NCBI GenBank assembly: GCA_027943245.1
Contig: JANDJZ010000707.1
Location: 1 to 37,500 of the forward strand
From: Acanthamoeba sp. SK_2022b
Lineage: Eukaryota > Discosea > Longamoebia > Acanthamoebidae
Direction of reading: 5' to 3'
DNA: 37,500 nucleotides
A program made the position numbers and the translations under genes. The notes below the pieces were generated by a model, which saw only the letters and a program-made list of their open reading frames with translations, ran no database searches and was not told the origin of the DNA. Shown one piece after another: positions 1-11,106 of the stretch. Each line of letters begins with the position of its first letter. The stretch's first letter is position 1.

Positions 1-268
1 CTCCCTGCATGCCCCTGGGCTTGGCTGCTTGCTTTGTATTGGGGCGAGGTGGGGGGGGCGTCACTACTGCGCAAAGGGAAAGAGGCGACCATTTTGTTTT
101 TGGGAGACGCCAGGGAGCTTGCGCAGAGCTTCTTCTTCTTCTTCTTCTTCCTCTATGTACATTTGGGAGGGAGGGGAGCAAGGGGGAGCAAGTGGAGGAG
201 CTCTCTGCGGGCAGGTTGGAATGGGCGCGGGCGGCAGAGAGGTGTAGTGCAGCAACGCGGCGGCCGGG
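1..268. other. 3' flank of maf1, no gene recognised
   Basis: This stretch lies downstream of the maf1 stop codon. It holds a short TTC run at about 129-150 and G-rich tracts. Short open frames exist on both strands, but none resembles a known protein. It may be maf1 3' untranslated region and the flank of a gene outside the window. Confidence 0.5.
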
Positions 269-790
269 TCACATGTCCATCTCCTCGGCGATCTGGTCCT
301 CCACGCTCCAGCCATACTCGCCGCTGACGTCGCGACCGGACATGGAACTCATCTTGCTGGCCGCACGGCAGGTGAAGAAGACCACTCTTCGCAGCCTCTT
401 GTTGAAGAAGAAATAATTGAAGCACCAGCTGCCGTCATTACGCAAGAGAAAGAGAGAGAAAGTTAACTTTAGTCCAGTGTCCGGACACAGAAAGCGAAAG
501 GTGAACGGCACGAGCAGAAGCACGCACATATTGCCTTCCTCGCTAAAGGGATCCGAGTCCGTGTCGGGAATGTAGCTGTAGAGGTCACACTCAGTGACCT
601 TGATCTCGGCCTCGAGGGTATTCCACAGCCGATTGAGGAACGCCTGCGAGTCGGGCAGGACCGAGGTGAGGGTCGTGTTGATGTCGTTTATGCAGTTGTG
701 CAGGCTCTGCTCTTTGCGGAAGTGCTCCGGCTTCAGCTCGCTGACGGTCGACACGGAGGAGCGGTTAGTCACGGACAGCCTTAAACTCGG

Positions 791-843
<53 letters not shown>

Positions 844-1309
844 GTGGAACGGGAGTGGGCGAGGAATCACCTAAAGTCATAATCAGGGAAGCTCGCGTTG
901 AGGGTGGAGATGAGGGAGATGAACGTCCGCCGGGACGTGCTCAGAGAAAGCGGGCCGAACGGCGACGTGGAAAGTGCTTCCTGCGAGTCGGGTGACTTGG
1001 AGAGCTCTTCGTACTGTTGATTCAGCTCCTTGTACAGCTTCTTGTCCGACCCGGCCCGCTTGCCTATCCAAGGCACACGGTCGGCAGTTTCAGCGTGGGC
1101 CGCTCTTACGCGGCAACCGTGGGGCAATAATTAACCCCCCCCCCACCAAAACAACGGAAAGAAACGGACAATGCCCTTTCGGCAGCTTGGCGAAAGGAGC
1201 GCGTACAGGTGTAGGCTTCGAGGCGGCCGTAGATGACGCTATCGCCAGCGTCGCAGCCCGTCAAGTAGGTTGAAAGGTGGGAAAGGCTGGGCACTTCGAG
1301 GTACTTCAT
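269..1309 (-). CDS. maf1: Maf1, repressor of RNA polymerase III
   Basis: Maf1 binds RNA polymerase III and shuts down tRNA and 5S rRNA transcription under stress. My model has four coding exons: 1309-1207, 1063-871, 740-528 and 428-269, giving 222 residues, close to the usual size of the conserved core. The start matches the Maf1 N-terminal box (MKYLEVPSLSHL) followed by GRLEAYTCKRAGSDKK across the first splice. The second box reads FISLISTLNASFPDYDFS. The third contains SDPFSEEG, then WCFNYFFFNKRLRRVVFFTCRA, here given as two halves of one block. All three introns are GT-AG and the frame closes exactly. Intron 2 carries a CA/GT repeat. The acidic tail (QIAEEMDM) is short compared with the human protein. 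Nothing catalytic is expected. Identification is secure; individual splice sites are inferred. Confidence 0.93.
792..842. repeat. (GT)n microsatellite in maf1 intron 2
   Basis: An uninterrupted GT/CA dinucleotide run of about 50 bases sits wholly inside the second maf1 intron. Confidence 0.95.
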
Positions 1310-1910
1310 GGAGATCGAAGATGGGTGTTCGAGGGGGTTTGTTAACTCTGGACGAGGTGTACTTGCTCAGTAGTGGCAATGTCGATAAGGTCCACTATTA
1401 GGTATTACTAGTATTGTAGGCGACGAAAACCGACAGCAGCAGCAACTGGGCGGGAAGGTGGGTTGCGAAGTCGCCGTGATAGACCCTTGGTGCATTCGAT
1501 GTGGAGGCAGGTGGAGAGATGGGGCAGAGAGAGAGGTATTGCACGCTACTCTCTGCTGATTAAACGTGGAGGGGGGGGGGCAAAGAGACGTTGGGTCGTC
1601 TTTGCTAGATGGATGCGAGAGATGCTACCTGAGCGATGGCGTCAGAGCGGTTAGGTCGATTGAGGGCAGCAATGCAAATAGAGGGTAGATGACAGACTGG
1701 CGCCGACGAGGGAGTAGTACACTACACAGATGTCGGTTGAGTTGGAGTGAACCGTTGGTCGCCCCCAATTTTCTCGGCGCAGGCAACCTCGAACCGGTGC
1801 CTGCGGAGCAGCGTGTGTTCATTGGCTGGAAGGAGAATGTTCCATTTCGCGGGAAATTGCGGCCAACCCTCCCATCCTCGTGCTGTGAGATACAAGTATC
1901 CAACCAGCCC
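1310..1910. promoter_or_regulatory. maf1 upstream region / nit1 3' flank
   Basis: These 601 bases separate the nit1 stop codon from the maf1 start, both on the minus strand, so the region should hold the maf1 promoter and the nit1 3' end. No convincing gene is seen. A 12-base match to the E2F consensus TTTSGCGSGAAA lies at 1845-1856, and an inverted CCAAT box (ATTGG) at about 1821-1825. Confidence 0.5.
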
Positions 1911-3349
1911 TCACGAGGAAGTCGCCCCTTCGTCTGTCGCGTGTGGATCGGGCAACCCACCGGGCAGTAGCGCGCCGTAGACGTCGCTGCGTCGGTGGGT
2001 GAAGACGGGCATGTTGGTGCGGATTTGGTCCACGTAGGCCAGGTCCACCTCAGCCACGGCGATGCCGAGCTCCTTCTCCCCACAGCTGGCCACCACCTCA
2101 CCCTGTGCAACAGATCGTCCAACCCACGCATCGCTCAGCACACTCAGTGTGGAAGCCCCACCAGCAAGGAGGGGAAAACGAACCCAAGGATCGATGATGC
2201 ATGCGTGTCCGTATGACTCGCGTTTGGCGTTGTGGCGCCCCACCTGCGCGGCAGCAGCCACGTAGCTGATCGCCGAGGTTGCTGTTGGTCTAAAAGCAAT
2301 CGCGAGTGGCGCAGGAGTGCAGAGTACCATTGCGTCTCGATGGCCCGCGCACGGAGCAGTGGCAGCCAGTGGGCTCGCCCCGTCGTGGCGGTGAAGGCCG
2401 ACGGGACCAGGAGCACATCGGCCTGCGCGTGCTGGCGGTAGGCCAGGTAGAGCTCGCTGAATCGCAGGTCGTAGCACACCGAGAGCCCCAGCTTGCCCAC
2501 TGCAGAGCCAAAGAGTGAGCCAAAGCGCCTCACGCTCTCCCGTGGGGGCTGGTCCTACCCGGCGAGTCGAGTGCGGTGAGCGAAGACCCTGCTCGCGTCC
2601 CGTTGCTCTCCTTGAGGACCGGGCCTGGTGGGTGGTGGATGTTGGTTGCCATTCCATGACCACACCAAGGCGGCGGGCGGGCACGGTGTACCGTTGGTGA
2701 TGGCGACGTCGAAGAGATGCACCTTGCGGTAGACTGCGCGTATCTCGCCTTGGTTGTCCACCACGACGTGGGCGTTGTACAGGTGGGTGTCGTCCCCCGC
2801 GATCTGCTTGACCGAAAGGACGCGCATTTCATTGGAGGAGAGATGCGAGATGAGTGGCCGAGGCCATGACATCAGCACACGTAGGTGGAAGAGGGCACCT
2901 TCTCGTGGAAGCCGCCGAGCGAGAGCCAGATGTCTACAGAGAGAGAGAGAGAGTGAGCAACACAGTCGCACGGGGAGTAGCGTTGTAGTGGTGGTACCAT
3001 GAGAGCGCGCAAGGTCGCGGTAACGGGTCATCAGCGGACCGTCCAGCGGCTCTGCCACCGACAGGGCCTCTCCCGCGGCCTCCCCCATGAAGTCGAACGC
3101 TGCACAGGTCACGAGTGTCGAAAGGAAAAAGGCGTGGTCGACACACGTGGAGTGAGCCTGTGCCGGTCTGGGGGCAGTGCGGGTGAGAGGGGGGGGGGGA
3201 GAACCTTCAGGGAGGCAAAGGAGGGCGCAGCGGCGAAGGGCAGCCTGGTGAGCCAGGTGCGCGCACTGGCGCAGGTTGGCTTCAATGTCGCTGGTTGCCC
3301 GCATTTGGCCCACGGCCAACCACGCACCGCCAGCTCCGCGCTTCAGCAT
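1911..3349 (-). CDS. nit1: Nitrilase-superfamily amidase, Nit1 type
   Basis: This is a carbon-nitrogen hydrolase of the Nit1 branch, whose members hydrolyse deaminated glutathione. My eight exons are 3349-3205, 3099-2998, 2933-2899, 2803-2692, 2624-2559, 2499-2328, 2265-2184 and 2102-1911, giving 301 residues, normal for the family. The catalytic triad is visible: Glu48 in CLPEAFDF, Lys121 in YRKVHLFD and Cys162 in SVCYDLRFSE. Further family blocks are WLSLGGFHEK, LLRARAIETQCYVAAAAQ, ESYGHACIIDPWGEVVASC and PVFTHRRSDVYG. Exon 3 is only 35 bases. The exon 4 acceptor may lie three bases earlier. The start Met is followed directly by the first beta strand, so no organelle signal is evident. The 5' end is only 82 bases from the next gene's stop codon, so the promoter must be very short or overlap that gene. 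Confidence 0.93.
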
Positions 3350-3431
3350 GGCTGGTTGTGCTCACCGCCCAAAAGCTTTGTTAGCTGCTGCCGCTTAGGA
3401 CCAGAAACGGAAAACGACGGGTTTATTGGTA

Positions 3432-6089
3432 TCACCGAGTTGGGCCCATGTCTTTGTTTGCAACATCGCTTGGTTCGTCGTCCTCGTCTTCACCGTCGTA
3501 GTCGTAGTCGTCGTCGCCTTCATCTTGATCGTCTCCGTGGCCTTCGCCTTCTTCGTTGTCCTCCTCACTCTCGCCAACGAGAGATGCCAGCTCGTCGTTA
3601 TCTTCGTCGTCGTCTTCGTCCTCCTCCTCCTCGGGATCGGCGGTGCTGTGCTGCTGCTCGAGGGCGAGGGCGAGGGCGTCGGGGGTGAGGATGGCGTCGT
3701 GCACCATCTTGCCCAGAAAGGAGTGGAAGCTCTGCGCGAACAGCTCCCCCGCCCGCGCCTCCTCCGCCGGGGAAGCGGGCGGTGACCATTGGCCGGCCAG
3801 GCAAAATCGCTCGAGGTTCGCCACCGCCAGCTCCGTCCGCTCCTGTATGCGCTCCCTGATGCCCGCCCACTCGCCGCCCACCTCGCCTTGGCCTTTGGCG
3901 AGGCCGGCCAGGGTCGGTCAGAGAACCCTCAAACGGCCACCACTGTCGACGGTCGTCCTGCAAGGGTCGTACCGGTCGTGCCGGCCTGGTCGAACGAGTC
4001 AAAGTCGTACCAGATCGAGTGCAAAATGCTGAAGAACACGTTGACCGCCCATCCACTCGGATCCCTGCGTGCGTGGTCAACGAACGGGTCAACGCCCAAC
4101 AACCCTCTCGCTCAACGGCGGTTGGACGCGTGGCGTGTGCGCGTGTATGCGCGCAATGCACCTCTCGAGAAGCCTCTCGTCGAGCTTCTTGTGCCCAAAG
4201 CTGCCGATCATGTCTTTGAACCACTCCCACTCGGCGAGGCGCTCCTCTGTGCGGTTGTCCTTGGCGTAGTCCTCCACGCGGCGCTCCTCGGCCGCGGGAT
4301 GGTCGACCCCCTCACAGTTGAGCTGGTCCAGCCAGTAGAAGCGAATCTTGCGCTTCGACTCTGAGCCCTCTGCGCGCAGTACACAACAACAACGACGACG
4401 ACGACAACAACAACAGTCATAACAGCACACCGTGAGAAGCAGCGCCCGGGCTAGAGAGGAAGGCGCACGGACTCGTTTTGACCGAACTGGTCCACAACTC
4501 GCCCAGGGGGAAGCTGCTGCAGGCGAAGGGCATGTGCTCAGGCCCCAGCCCGCACCGCACCCTGCCGCGCATGTCTGCGCGGAGCGTGCGCGCTTAGTCT
4601 GTGCACACGCCCACACACCGGGAGGGGGGGGGGGCTAGGGCGTCGCCCGTCGGGCATGTGTGCGTACCGGCGTCGGTCGCTTTGCCCTCGCGGCGCAGCT
4701 GGATGTACTCGGCCAGGGAGCGAATGGGCGTGCCCCCGTCGCTGGCCGCGGTCTCCGGGTAGGCAAAGTGGCACCAGCCCTGTTTCGCGCCCTTTCCGCG
4801 CGTGGCTGCCGTGGCCGGCCGGTCGCCGCCGCCCTCGCCCCGATCCCGGCTTTCGTTGGGCGACTCGCCGTCGCTCGTGGCGTCCGCCCGTCGCCCGCGC
4901 AGCATCAGCACGGGCGCCTGCACCTCCTCGCCGTGGCGAGTGCCGTAGAGGCCAACCTCCTGATTGAACGCGCGGGCAAAGCGAGCCAGCAGCTGCGAGG
5001 TCTTGCCCATGGGCTGGTCCTGCTGCGCGTGCGTGGTCGCTCGCTCGTGCTCAGGCTCTGCCTTTGCGATTTCAAGGCGACGTCGACCAAAACAACCGCG
5101 CGACCGCAGTCTTCAGTTGTGCGGAGAGGGGGGGAGGGGGGGAGGGGTTCGAGGAGGGCTGGGCGTACCTGGCCAAGCAGCGAGGAGAGGCCGGGCGCCC
5201 GCGATAGGAGGTACACGTCGTGCGGGTCAAGCACCACGTGCTCCGAGAACGATCGCGTGCAGCACCTGCCGAGACCCGGAGCCCACGTGCGAACCACGAC
5301 CCGTCAGCGCGGTGAGCGGTGGCGCGACGGTTGCGGTACGCACTTGCCACAGGCCGTGCACGAAAAGCGAAAGCGGTCGCCTGCGCTCACGATGCCCTTC
5401 TGCCCGGCGAGGATCTGCGCGCGCACAAACACGCGGTGCTCGGGTGAGAGGTGATCCTTGGCCAAGGCGCCGTGGTGATAGAGATACATATATCTATATC
5501 TATATCTATATCTGTATCAAAAGAGAGGGAGACGAGAGTGAGGCACCTCCTGGCCGGCGGGCCCGATGCGCTGCATGAAAGCGTGGCGCTGGCGTTCCTC
5601 TTCGAAGGGTATCGTCCGCTTTTGCTGCCGCTCGCGCACAGGCGTCGGTGTGTTGTGGTAGTGTTCCTGCAGGAGGCTCCTCAATGCTTGCGCGTCCGCT
5701 ACTCCGCGGGCTTCCTTCATCGAGAATACCCCGGCCGCGTGTGTCTCTTTGTTGCCGCTGCTCTTCCCCTTTCCGCCTCGTCCGCGTCCTCTCCTGGCCG
5801 TGCGGTCGCCGCTGCCCTTATCCGATCGGTCCTCCGCCTAACAACAAAGAGCAAGCAAAACGAACGATGATGACGATGGCATCAGCATTGCCTGCAGACA
5901 CAACAGAAGGGGGGAACGCACATGGATGGCGGAGGTGGCGGTGCGGAGTAGGAGATTACGGGGGGAACCAAAGCTGTGGAGCACACAGCTCCTTGATGCA
6001 GCGGAGAAGCGAATGTCAAAGGCTCCTCCTCCGCAGGGGCCACTGTGAGGCAAAACGCCTCTACGCAGCAAGTTGCGGTGCTGCATCAT
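3432..6089 (-). CDS. YkgJ-type CxxCxxCC metal-binding protein
   Basis: The protein belongs to the YkgJ/FliB-like CxxCxxCC family, thought to bind zinc or an iron-sulfur cluster. My model has nine exons: 6089-5922, 5837-5547, 5456-5344, 5265-5169, 5022-4668, 4574-4488, 4369-4162, 4064-3973 and 3892-3432, giving 623 residues. The motif FSCTACGKCCTRSF (Cys186, 189, 192, 193) is created by splicing exon 3 to exon 4. It is followed by HVVLDPHDVYLLSRAPGL, as in bacterial relatives. A second conserved block, LGPEHMPFACSSFPLGELW, lies in exon 6. The first 56 residues are rich in Arg, Ser and Leu with few acids, which suggests a mitochondrial presequence. The C-terminal tail is strongly acidic. The acceptor before exon 3 (AAG) is weak and the least certain splice. 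The gene is divergent from the RasGAP gene. The biochemical role is unknown. Confidence 0.8.
5486..5518. repeat. TATATC repeat in intron
   Basis: A short tandem hexamer run (about four units of TATATC) lies in intron 2 of the CxxCxxCC gene, between exons at 5547 and 5456. Confidence 0.85.
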
Positions 6090-6279
6090 CAGCTCGCGTT
6101 TGCAGGTTATGTTTTCCCGGTTTTTTCCTTCGATCTTTTCCTAAGGCATTTTTGGCGGGACAACGCAATTATCATCGCGATGCAATCAGGAGCGAACCTG
6201 TCGCACGCCAACTTTTTCAAAAACTTCACTCTAAAGGCGCCAGCGAGTACAGTGGCCGTTGGAGGTCGCCTTTGTAAAG
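6090..6279. promoter_or_regulatory. Bidirectional promoter, CxxCxxCC gene and RasGAP gene
   Basis: Only 190 bases separate two divergent start codons (6089 minus, 6280 plus), so both promoters must lie here or in the first exons. An 11 of 12 match to the E2F consensus (TTTGGCGGGACA) sits at 6151-6162. No TATA box at a convincing distance was seen. Confidence 0.55.
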
Positions 6280-9200
6280 ATGGAGGCCACGGCCCGCCCC
6301 CCAGTCCCACGCGCAAGACAGCCTCCAGCCCCGCCCCCTCGCTTGCGCGCGGCGTCGGCTGACGAAGCTACACCGGGAGCCCCATTGCCGCCGGCCCACT
6401 CCACTCCCCTCTCCACGTCTCCCTCTTCTGGCTTGGCCGCTCTAAATGCGGGCCGGCCGGTGGTGCCCCCGCGTGTGCCCCCGCGAGGTTCGTTCCCCCC
6501 CCCCGCGACAAACTTAGTTCTCTTCGTTCTCTGTTGTTCGCGCTTCGTTCTTTTTTGGCCCCTTTTTGCTCGCCTTTCTTTTTATATATTATTCTTTTAA
6601 ATATATTTTGCTCTTTATTTTCTCCTTTTTTTAATTTGTGGGCGCAGCAGGCGGCGTGGGCACGGGAGGCAGGTCGGGCCGCATCAGCCCCTCCGCGGCC
6701 GCCGCGCCCGTGGAGCCCGGGGTGCCCCACGTGCCCTCGCCCTCCCTTCTGCTCGAGGCCACGCCGTCTGCTCACTCCCCGCCGCTCGCTCCCGTCGCTG
6801 CCCTCGACCCTGCGTCCGCGCCGCCCACTCTGCCGCCGGTGCCGATGCCTGTCCTTCCCTTGCCCGCCGCCGCCGCCTCCTCCTTGGCATCGTCGCCATC
6901 GTCGTCGTCGCCTGCGCAACGCGCGCCCGTCGTGTCGCCGGGCCGCTCCGGAGGGAGTCCGGGAGAGGCCGCCGCCGCCGCCGCCGCCCGCATTCCGGTT
7001 CCCCCGCGGCCCGCCATGATCTCGCGCGCGTCTCCCGTCTCGCGCTCCTCGCCGGTTCTGCCCACCGTCACCCACCCCGCCGCCGCCGCCGGCATTCCCC
7101 CGACCATGTCGTCGCCCTTCCTGCGCGCGCCGTCGGCATCCTCATCATCATCCTCATCATCACCACCATCGCCATCGGCCAAGGGAGGCCCTCCGCCGGT
7201 GCCCTTCAAGGTCCGGGCGCAGGTGCCTCCCCGCCCCGCGCTCCCCCATCGCCACGCGGCCACCGCGGCCGCCGGCGCGGATGGCGGCGGCATCCACGCG
7301 GGAGACGATGGACTCGCGGAGGACCGCCACCACCACCACAACGTCTACGGCTCGGTGGTCGAGCGGCCGGTCACGCATCACCAGCGCCCGGCCCTCGTCT
7401 CCTCGCTCTCGGCGGCGCCGGGCGTCGGCCGCGCCGCGATCGCGTCTCCGCCGGCGGCGGGCGCGGGGGCCCGCCGGCTGCCGCCGCCCATCCCGCCGGC
7501 CTCGGCCAAGCCCGCGCTCAAGCCGCGCCCGGGCCACCGGCGCAGCCGCTCGTACGACCCGGCCACCCTGCGCATGACCCTCATACGACCCTTTGACCCC
7601 ATCCAACGTGCGCCCCCCTCCCCCCTTCCACCATTACCACCATGACCGTGATGGTGATGGTGATGGTGATGATGATGATAATGGTGATGATGGTGGTGGT
7701 GGTGGTGGTGGTGATGATGGTGATGGTGGTGGTGATGGTGATGGTGATGGTGATGGTGATGGTGATGGTGATGGTGATGGTGATGGTGATGGTGATGGTG
7801 GTGATGCGTGGTGTCCGCGACGAAGTGCAAGCCCAGACGATGGAGGACCACCGCCGGGCGGCGGCCGCGCCGGCGGGGAGCGACGACAGCGACGCGGACG
7901 ACGACGGGGACAGCGGGTTCTCGCCGAGCGGCGGCGGCGGCCTCGGCATGATGTCCATGTGCCTCGGCGTGCACCCGTCCGTCAGGTCCGCCCCCCTCCC
8001 CTCCCCCGTCGCGTGCGCGCCAACCGGTTTGAGCTCACATCGATTCGCGTTCATCGTCATCGTCATTGTCGTCGTCGTCGTGGTCGTCATGGTCGTCGAT
8101 GAACATGCGCAGGGTAAGGGCCAGGACGGGCGGGGCGGCGCCCACGCACAAGACCTCGCGCGATCTTCGATCGTCGGACAAGTCGGACAAGAAGAGCAAG
8201 AGCAACAAGGTGCGTCGCGCAACCAACGGCCAACGGCGAGCGCGCGCGCGTGCGTTTGGCAGGCGAATGTCGAGAGGGGAGGGGGGCTCCTCTCCTCTCC
8301 TCCCTCTCCTTACCCGATCGATTGACACTTGACTCCAGCAGCGGGAGAAGAAGGAGAAGGAGAAGGAGAAGGAGCGCAAGGGCTTCTGGAAGAAGAAGGA
8401 CAAGAGGGAGGCCAAGGACGCCGCGGTAGCCGCCGGCAAAGGCGAGCGATCGCTGTCGGCCGAGGAGTCCAAGACCTGCGCCGACGCCTACCTGCGGTGG
8501 TTCCAGGTTTCTCCCCCCTCCCCCCGTCGACAGCGAGTGCGGGCCGCGCCTGCTCACAACGCGTGGTCGTCGTCGTTGGTGATTGGGGGGGGGGTGGCAG
8601 ATGCTGGAGCGCGAGGACCTGGCGATGGCGAGGGCGCTGAGCGGGGTTGTAAAGAGAGGGGACAGGGACCAGGTACGCGCGCGCGTTGCCCCCCCCCCCT
8701 TCCACGTGAACGCAGGCCATGCCCCCCCCTCTCGCCCATTTGTGACACCTGGCGGCAACGGCGGGGCAGGCCACGACGGCGTTTGTACATTACTTCACGG
8801 GGCGAGGCGCCATGCTGCCCCTCTTGGCCATCCTCATCCGCGACGAGGTCGACCAAACATGTACGCGCGCGCGCGCGCGCGCCTGCCTTGCCCTCCTCTT
8901 GTTGTCGCCTGACTCGTTCATCGTCGCGCTCCCCTCTTACCCCCCCCCTCCTCCTCCCAATCTCCCTCCCACCAACACTCCACCACGGCTCGTGTCCGTA
9001 GTGGAGCCCGGCACGCTGCTGCGGAGCAACAACATGCTATCGGCCCTCCTCTCCAAGCACCTCCAGCTGCTCGGGCGATCGTACCTCTCTCTATTCTCTT
9101 CCACATCACCATCATCATCCACCATCATCCATCATCTACCATCCACCAATGAGCACGCTCACAATTCTCCCTCCCCCGCCAATGGCGGCGCGCAGGTACC

Positions 9201-10107
9201 TGCGACGAGTGCTGCACCCGATCGTGGCGCAGGTCTGTGAGACCGCCACCGAGACCAACTTCGAGGTGCGGGCCCCCTCCCCCCCCACTCGCCCGCGCGT
9301 GGCGGGCTGACACGTGTTCGGGGGGGGGGGTTGCGATAACAGGTGAACCCCACGCGGCTGGAGGAGTTGGGCGGTCCCCTGGTGGACCTGGCCAAGAACA
9401 CCGAGAACATCCTGTTCGTGGCCTCGCAGGTCCTCCACGCCCTGCGCACCTCCATCCACTACTGCCCCATGCACGCCTCCCCCCCTCCCCCCCGATCCCC
9501 CCAATCGGGGCGTCGCTTGCTTCCTCTGTCTGTCTGGCTCACGCTCGGTTCGTACGTCGCTGGCGCGACTCTCCAGGTCGATCCGCGAGATCTGCCAGGA
9601 GCTCGCCCGGGTGGTGTCGGCCAAGTACCCCGACGCCATCACCTCCGTCGTGGGCGGTACGCCATACGCCCCCCCCCCCCATCGCTGCCCCCCCCACCAA
9701 CATCGCACACGGATCAACGATCCGCATCTTGTTTGGTTTCCCCACCACCACCACCACAAAGAGATGGGGATGAGGTGTTGACAGCGTAACTCGATTGTTG
9801 TTGACCACAATGCTTTATATATATATATATATATAGGCTATTTCTTCCTGCGTTTCCTGTGCCCGGCCCTGCTTGCGCCCGAGGGGTTCGCTCTCGTCGG
9901 TACCGCGCGTGTTCCCCACCACTCCTCCCCTCTCCTTTTTATATATATATATATATAAATATGAATATAAATATAAATCCGACGTGTGCTCGTGCTTTCT
10001 GAAGACGAGGGCATCCTGACGCCGCCCGCCAAACGAGCACTTGTTCTCGTCTCCAAAGTTTTGCAGCAGGTACACCACCTGCTCGGCCACCACCACCGTG
10101 GAGGCGT

Positions 10108-10151
<44 letters not shown>

Positions 10152-10783
10152 GCGAGCGTGTAACACCTTTGCGCACTTGCTCACACTCCCTCCCGCTGCG
10201 TGCGTGCGTGCGTTTTGCGACAACGTGGTTTCTTTCTTGGAACGCAAAGCTGGCGAACGGGCTGTCGTTCGGTATGAAGGAGACCTACATGATCCCCTTC
10301 AACCCTTTTCTGGCCGAGAACGAAGCCCCCGTACGCGACTATCTCCGCCTCCTTTCGGTGCGCCCCCCCCCCACCACCGACACCACCGCGAGCCCCTCAC
10401 CTCCTGATCCACTCGCTGCCTCTCTCTCTCTCTCTCTCTGTGTTCCCCAATCTTCTTTCGTGTGGCTCCCATGGGAGCAGACGATCGGAGCAGACGAGGT
10501 GCAGCGCGGCGATGAGGACGCGCTGGAGGCCAGCGATAGCGACACGCGGCTGTGCCTGGCCAAGTTGGCCTACAACAACAAGGACGACATCACCCAGGCT
10601 CTCCTTGCCTCCGGTTCGGGACCCCTCCCCTCCCCTCCCCCCTTCTCCTTCTTCGGCGATGTGCGCGTCTTGCCGGTGCACTGACCCGGGGCGTGGCCGA
10701 CCCGTGCAGCCGAGGTCTCCACGGCCGTGCGGGACGAGTGGAGCCGCATCGCCGCCGACCTGCTCGGCCCACCATCGCCCTGA
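6280..10783 (+). CDS. RasGAP-domain protein with proline-rich N-terminus
   Basis: The C-terminal half is a Ras GTPase-activating domain that would speed GTP hydrolysis on Ras at the membrane. My 16 exons are 6280-6487, 6648-7607, 7826-7985, 8113-8209, 8339-8506, 8601-8672, 8770-8860, 9002-9080, 9196-9265, 9343-9470, 9577-9656, 9837-9899, 10005-10069, 10250-10357, 10481-10613 and 10710-10783, about 851 residues. Residues 1-450 are Pro/Ala/Ser-rich with PxxP motifs, followed by a KEKE-rich stretch. The GAP core has the arginine-finger loop GTLLRSNNML (Arg near 593), the signature FFLRFLCPALLAPEG (near 707) and SFGMKETYMIPFNPFL. The start is the first ATG in frame. The exon 3 acceptor (7826 or 7832) is weak and follows a GATGGT repeat. 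The intron at 9471-9576 has a GC donor: frame and family fit (HYCPM to SIREICQEL) leave no GT choice. Confidence 0.9.
7641..7803. repeat. (GATGGT)n repeat in RasGAP intron 2
   Basis: A degenerate GATGGT/GGTGAT tandem repeat of about 160 bases follows the donor at 7608. It is open in several frames on both strands, including poly-His, which is typical of such a repeat and is not evidence of coding. Confidence 0.85.
9816..9957. repeat. Two (TA)n runs flanking RasGAP exon 12
   Basis: TA dinucleotide runs at 9816-9835 and about 9940-9957 lie in the introns on both sides of the 63-base exon that encodes the FLR signature. The upstream run ends directly in the AG acceptor. Confidence 0.85.
10111..10147. 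repeat. (GT)n microsatellite in RasGAP intron
   Basis: A GT run of about 37 bases sits in the intron between exons 10005-10069 and 10250-10357. Confidence 0.95.
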
Positions 10784-11106
10784 GAGGCCTCTTGGCGCTT
10801 GGCTCGTCTTGGCCCAAGCTGCGCCGCCACGCGTGCATGTACCACCACCAACACCAACCATACCCCGCTACCCCCCCCCCGCGGGGGCATTACCAGTGTG
10901 GGCTCCCTCGTCTTCTCACACACAAAAGAACGGGGATCGCGGTGGAGAGGAAAGGCTCTTCAAAACGGGGGAGTCTTGTTAATGAGGCGATCAGAAATGG
11001 TGAGGTGGGGAGGGGAGTAGCCGCCATGTACACGTGGTGGAGAACGAGAGATGGAGATAGAGAGAGTTGCGAGGAAGTGGCGTGGCCAAAGGGCTGCTAT
11101 CGCGCG
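10784..11106. other. Convergent 3' intergenic region
   Basis: These 323 bases lie between the stop codons of the plus-strand RasGAP gene and the minus-strand ankyrin gene. They should hold both 3' untranslated regions. No coding sequence or RNA gene was recognised. Confidence 0.6.

Noticed and set aside
9..416. Plus-strand frame at the left edge
   Set aside because: It overlaps the last maf1 exon on the other strand and contains the TTC repeat. No resemblance to a known protein.
7378..7974. Minus-strand frame of about 198 codons with a long poly-His run
   Set aside because: It is the shadow of the GATGGT repeat in a RasGAP intron and of the proline-rich exon on the other strand. It has no family resemblance outside the repeat.
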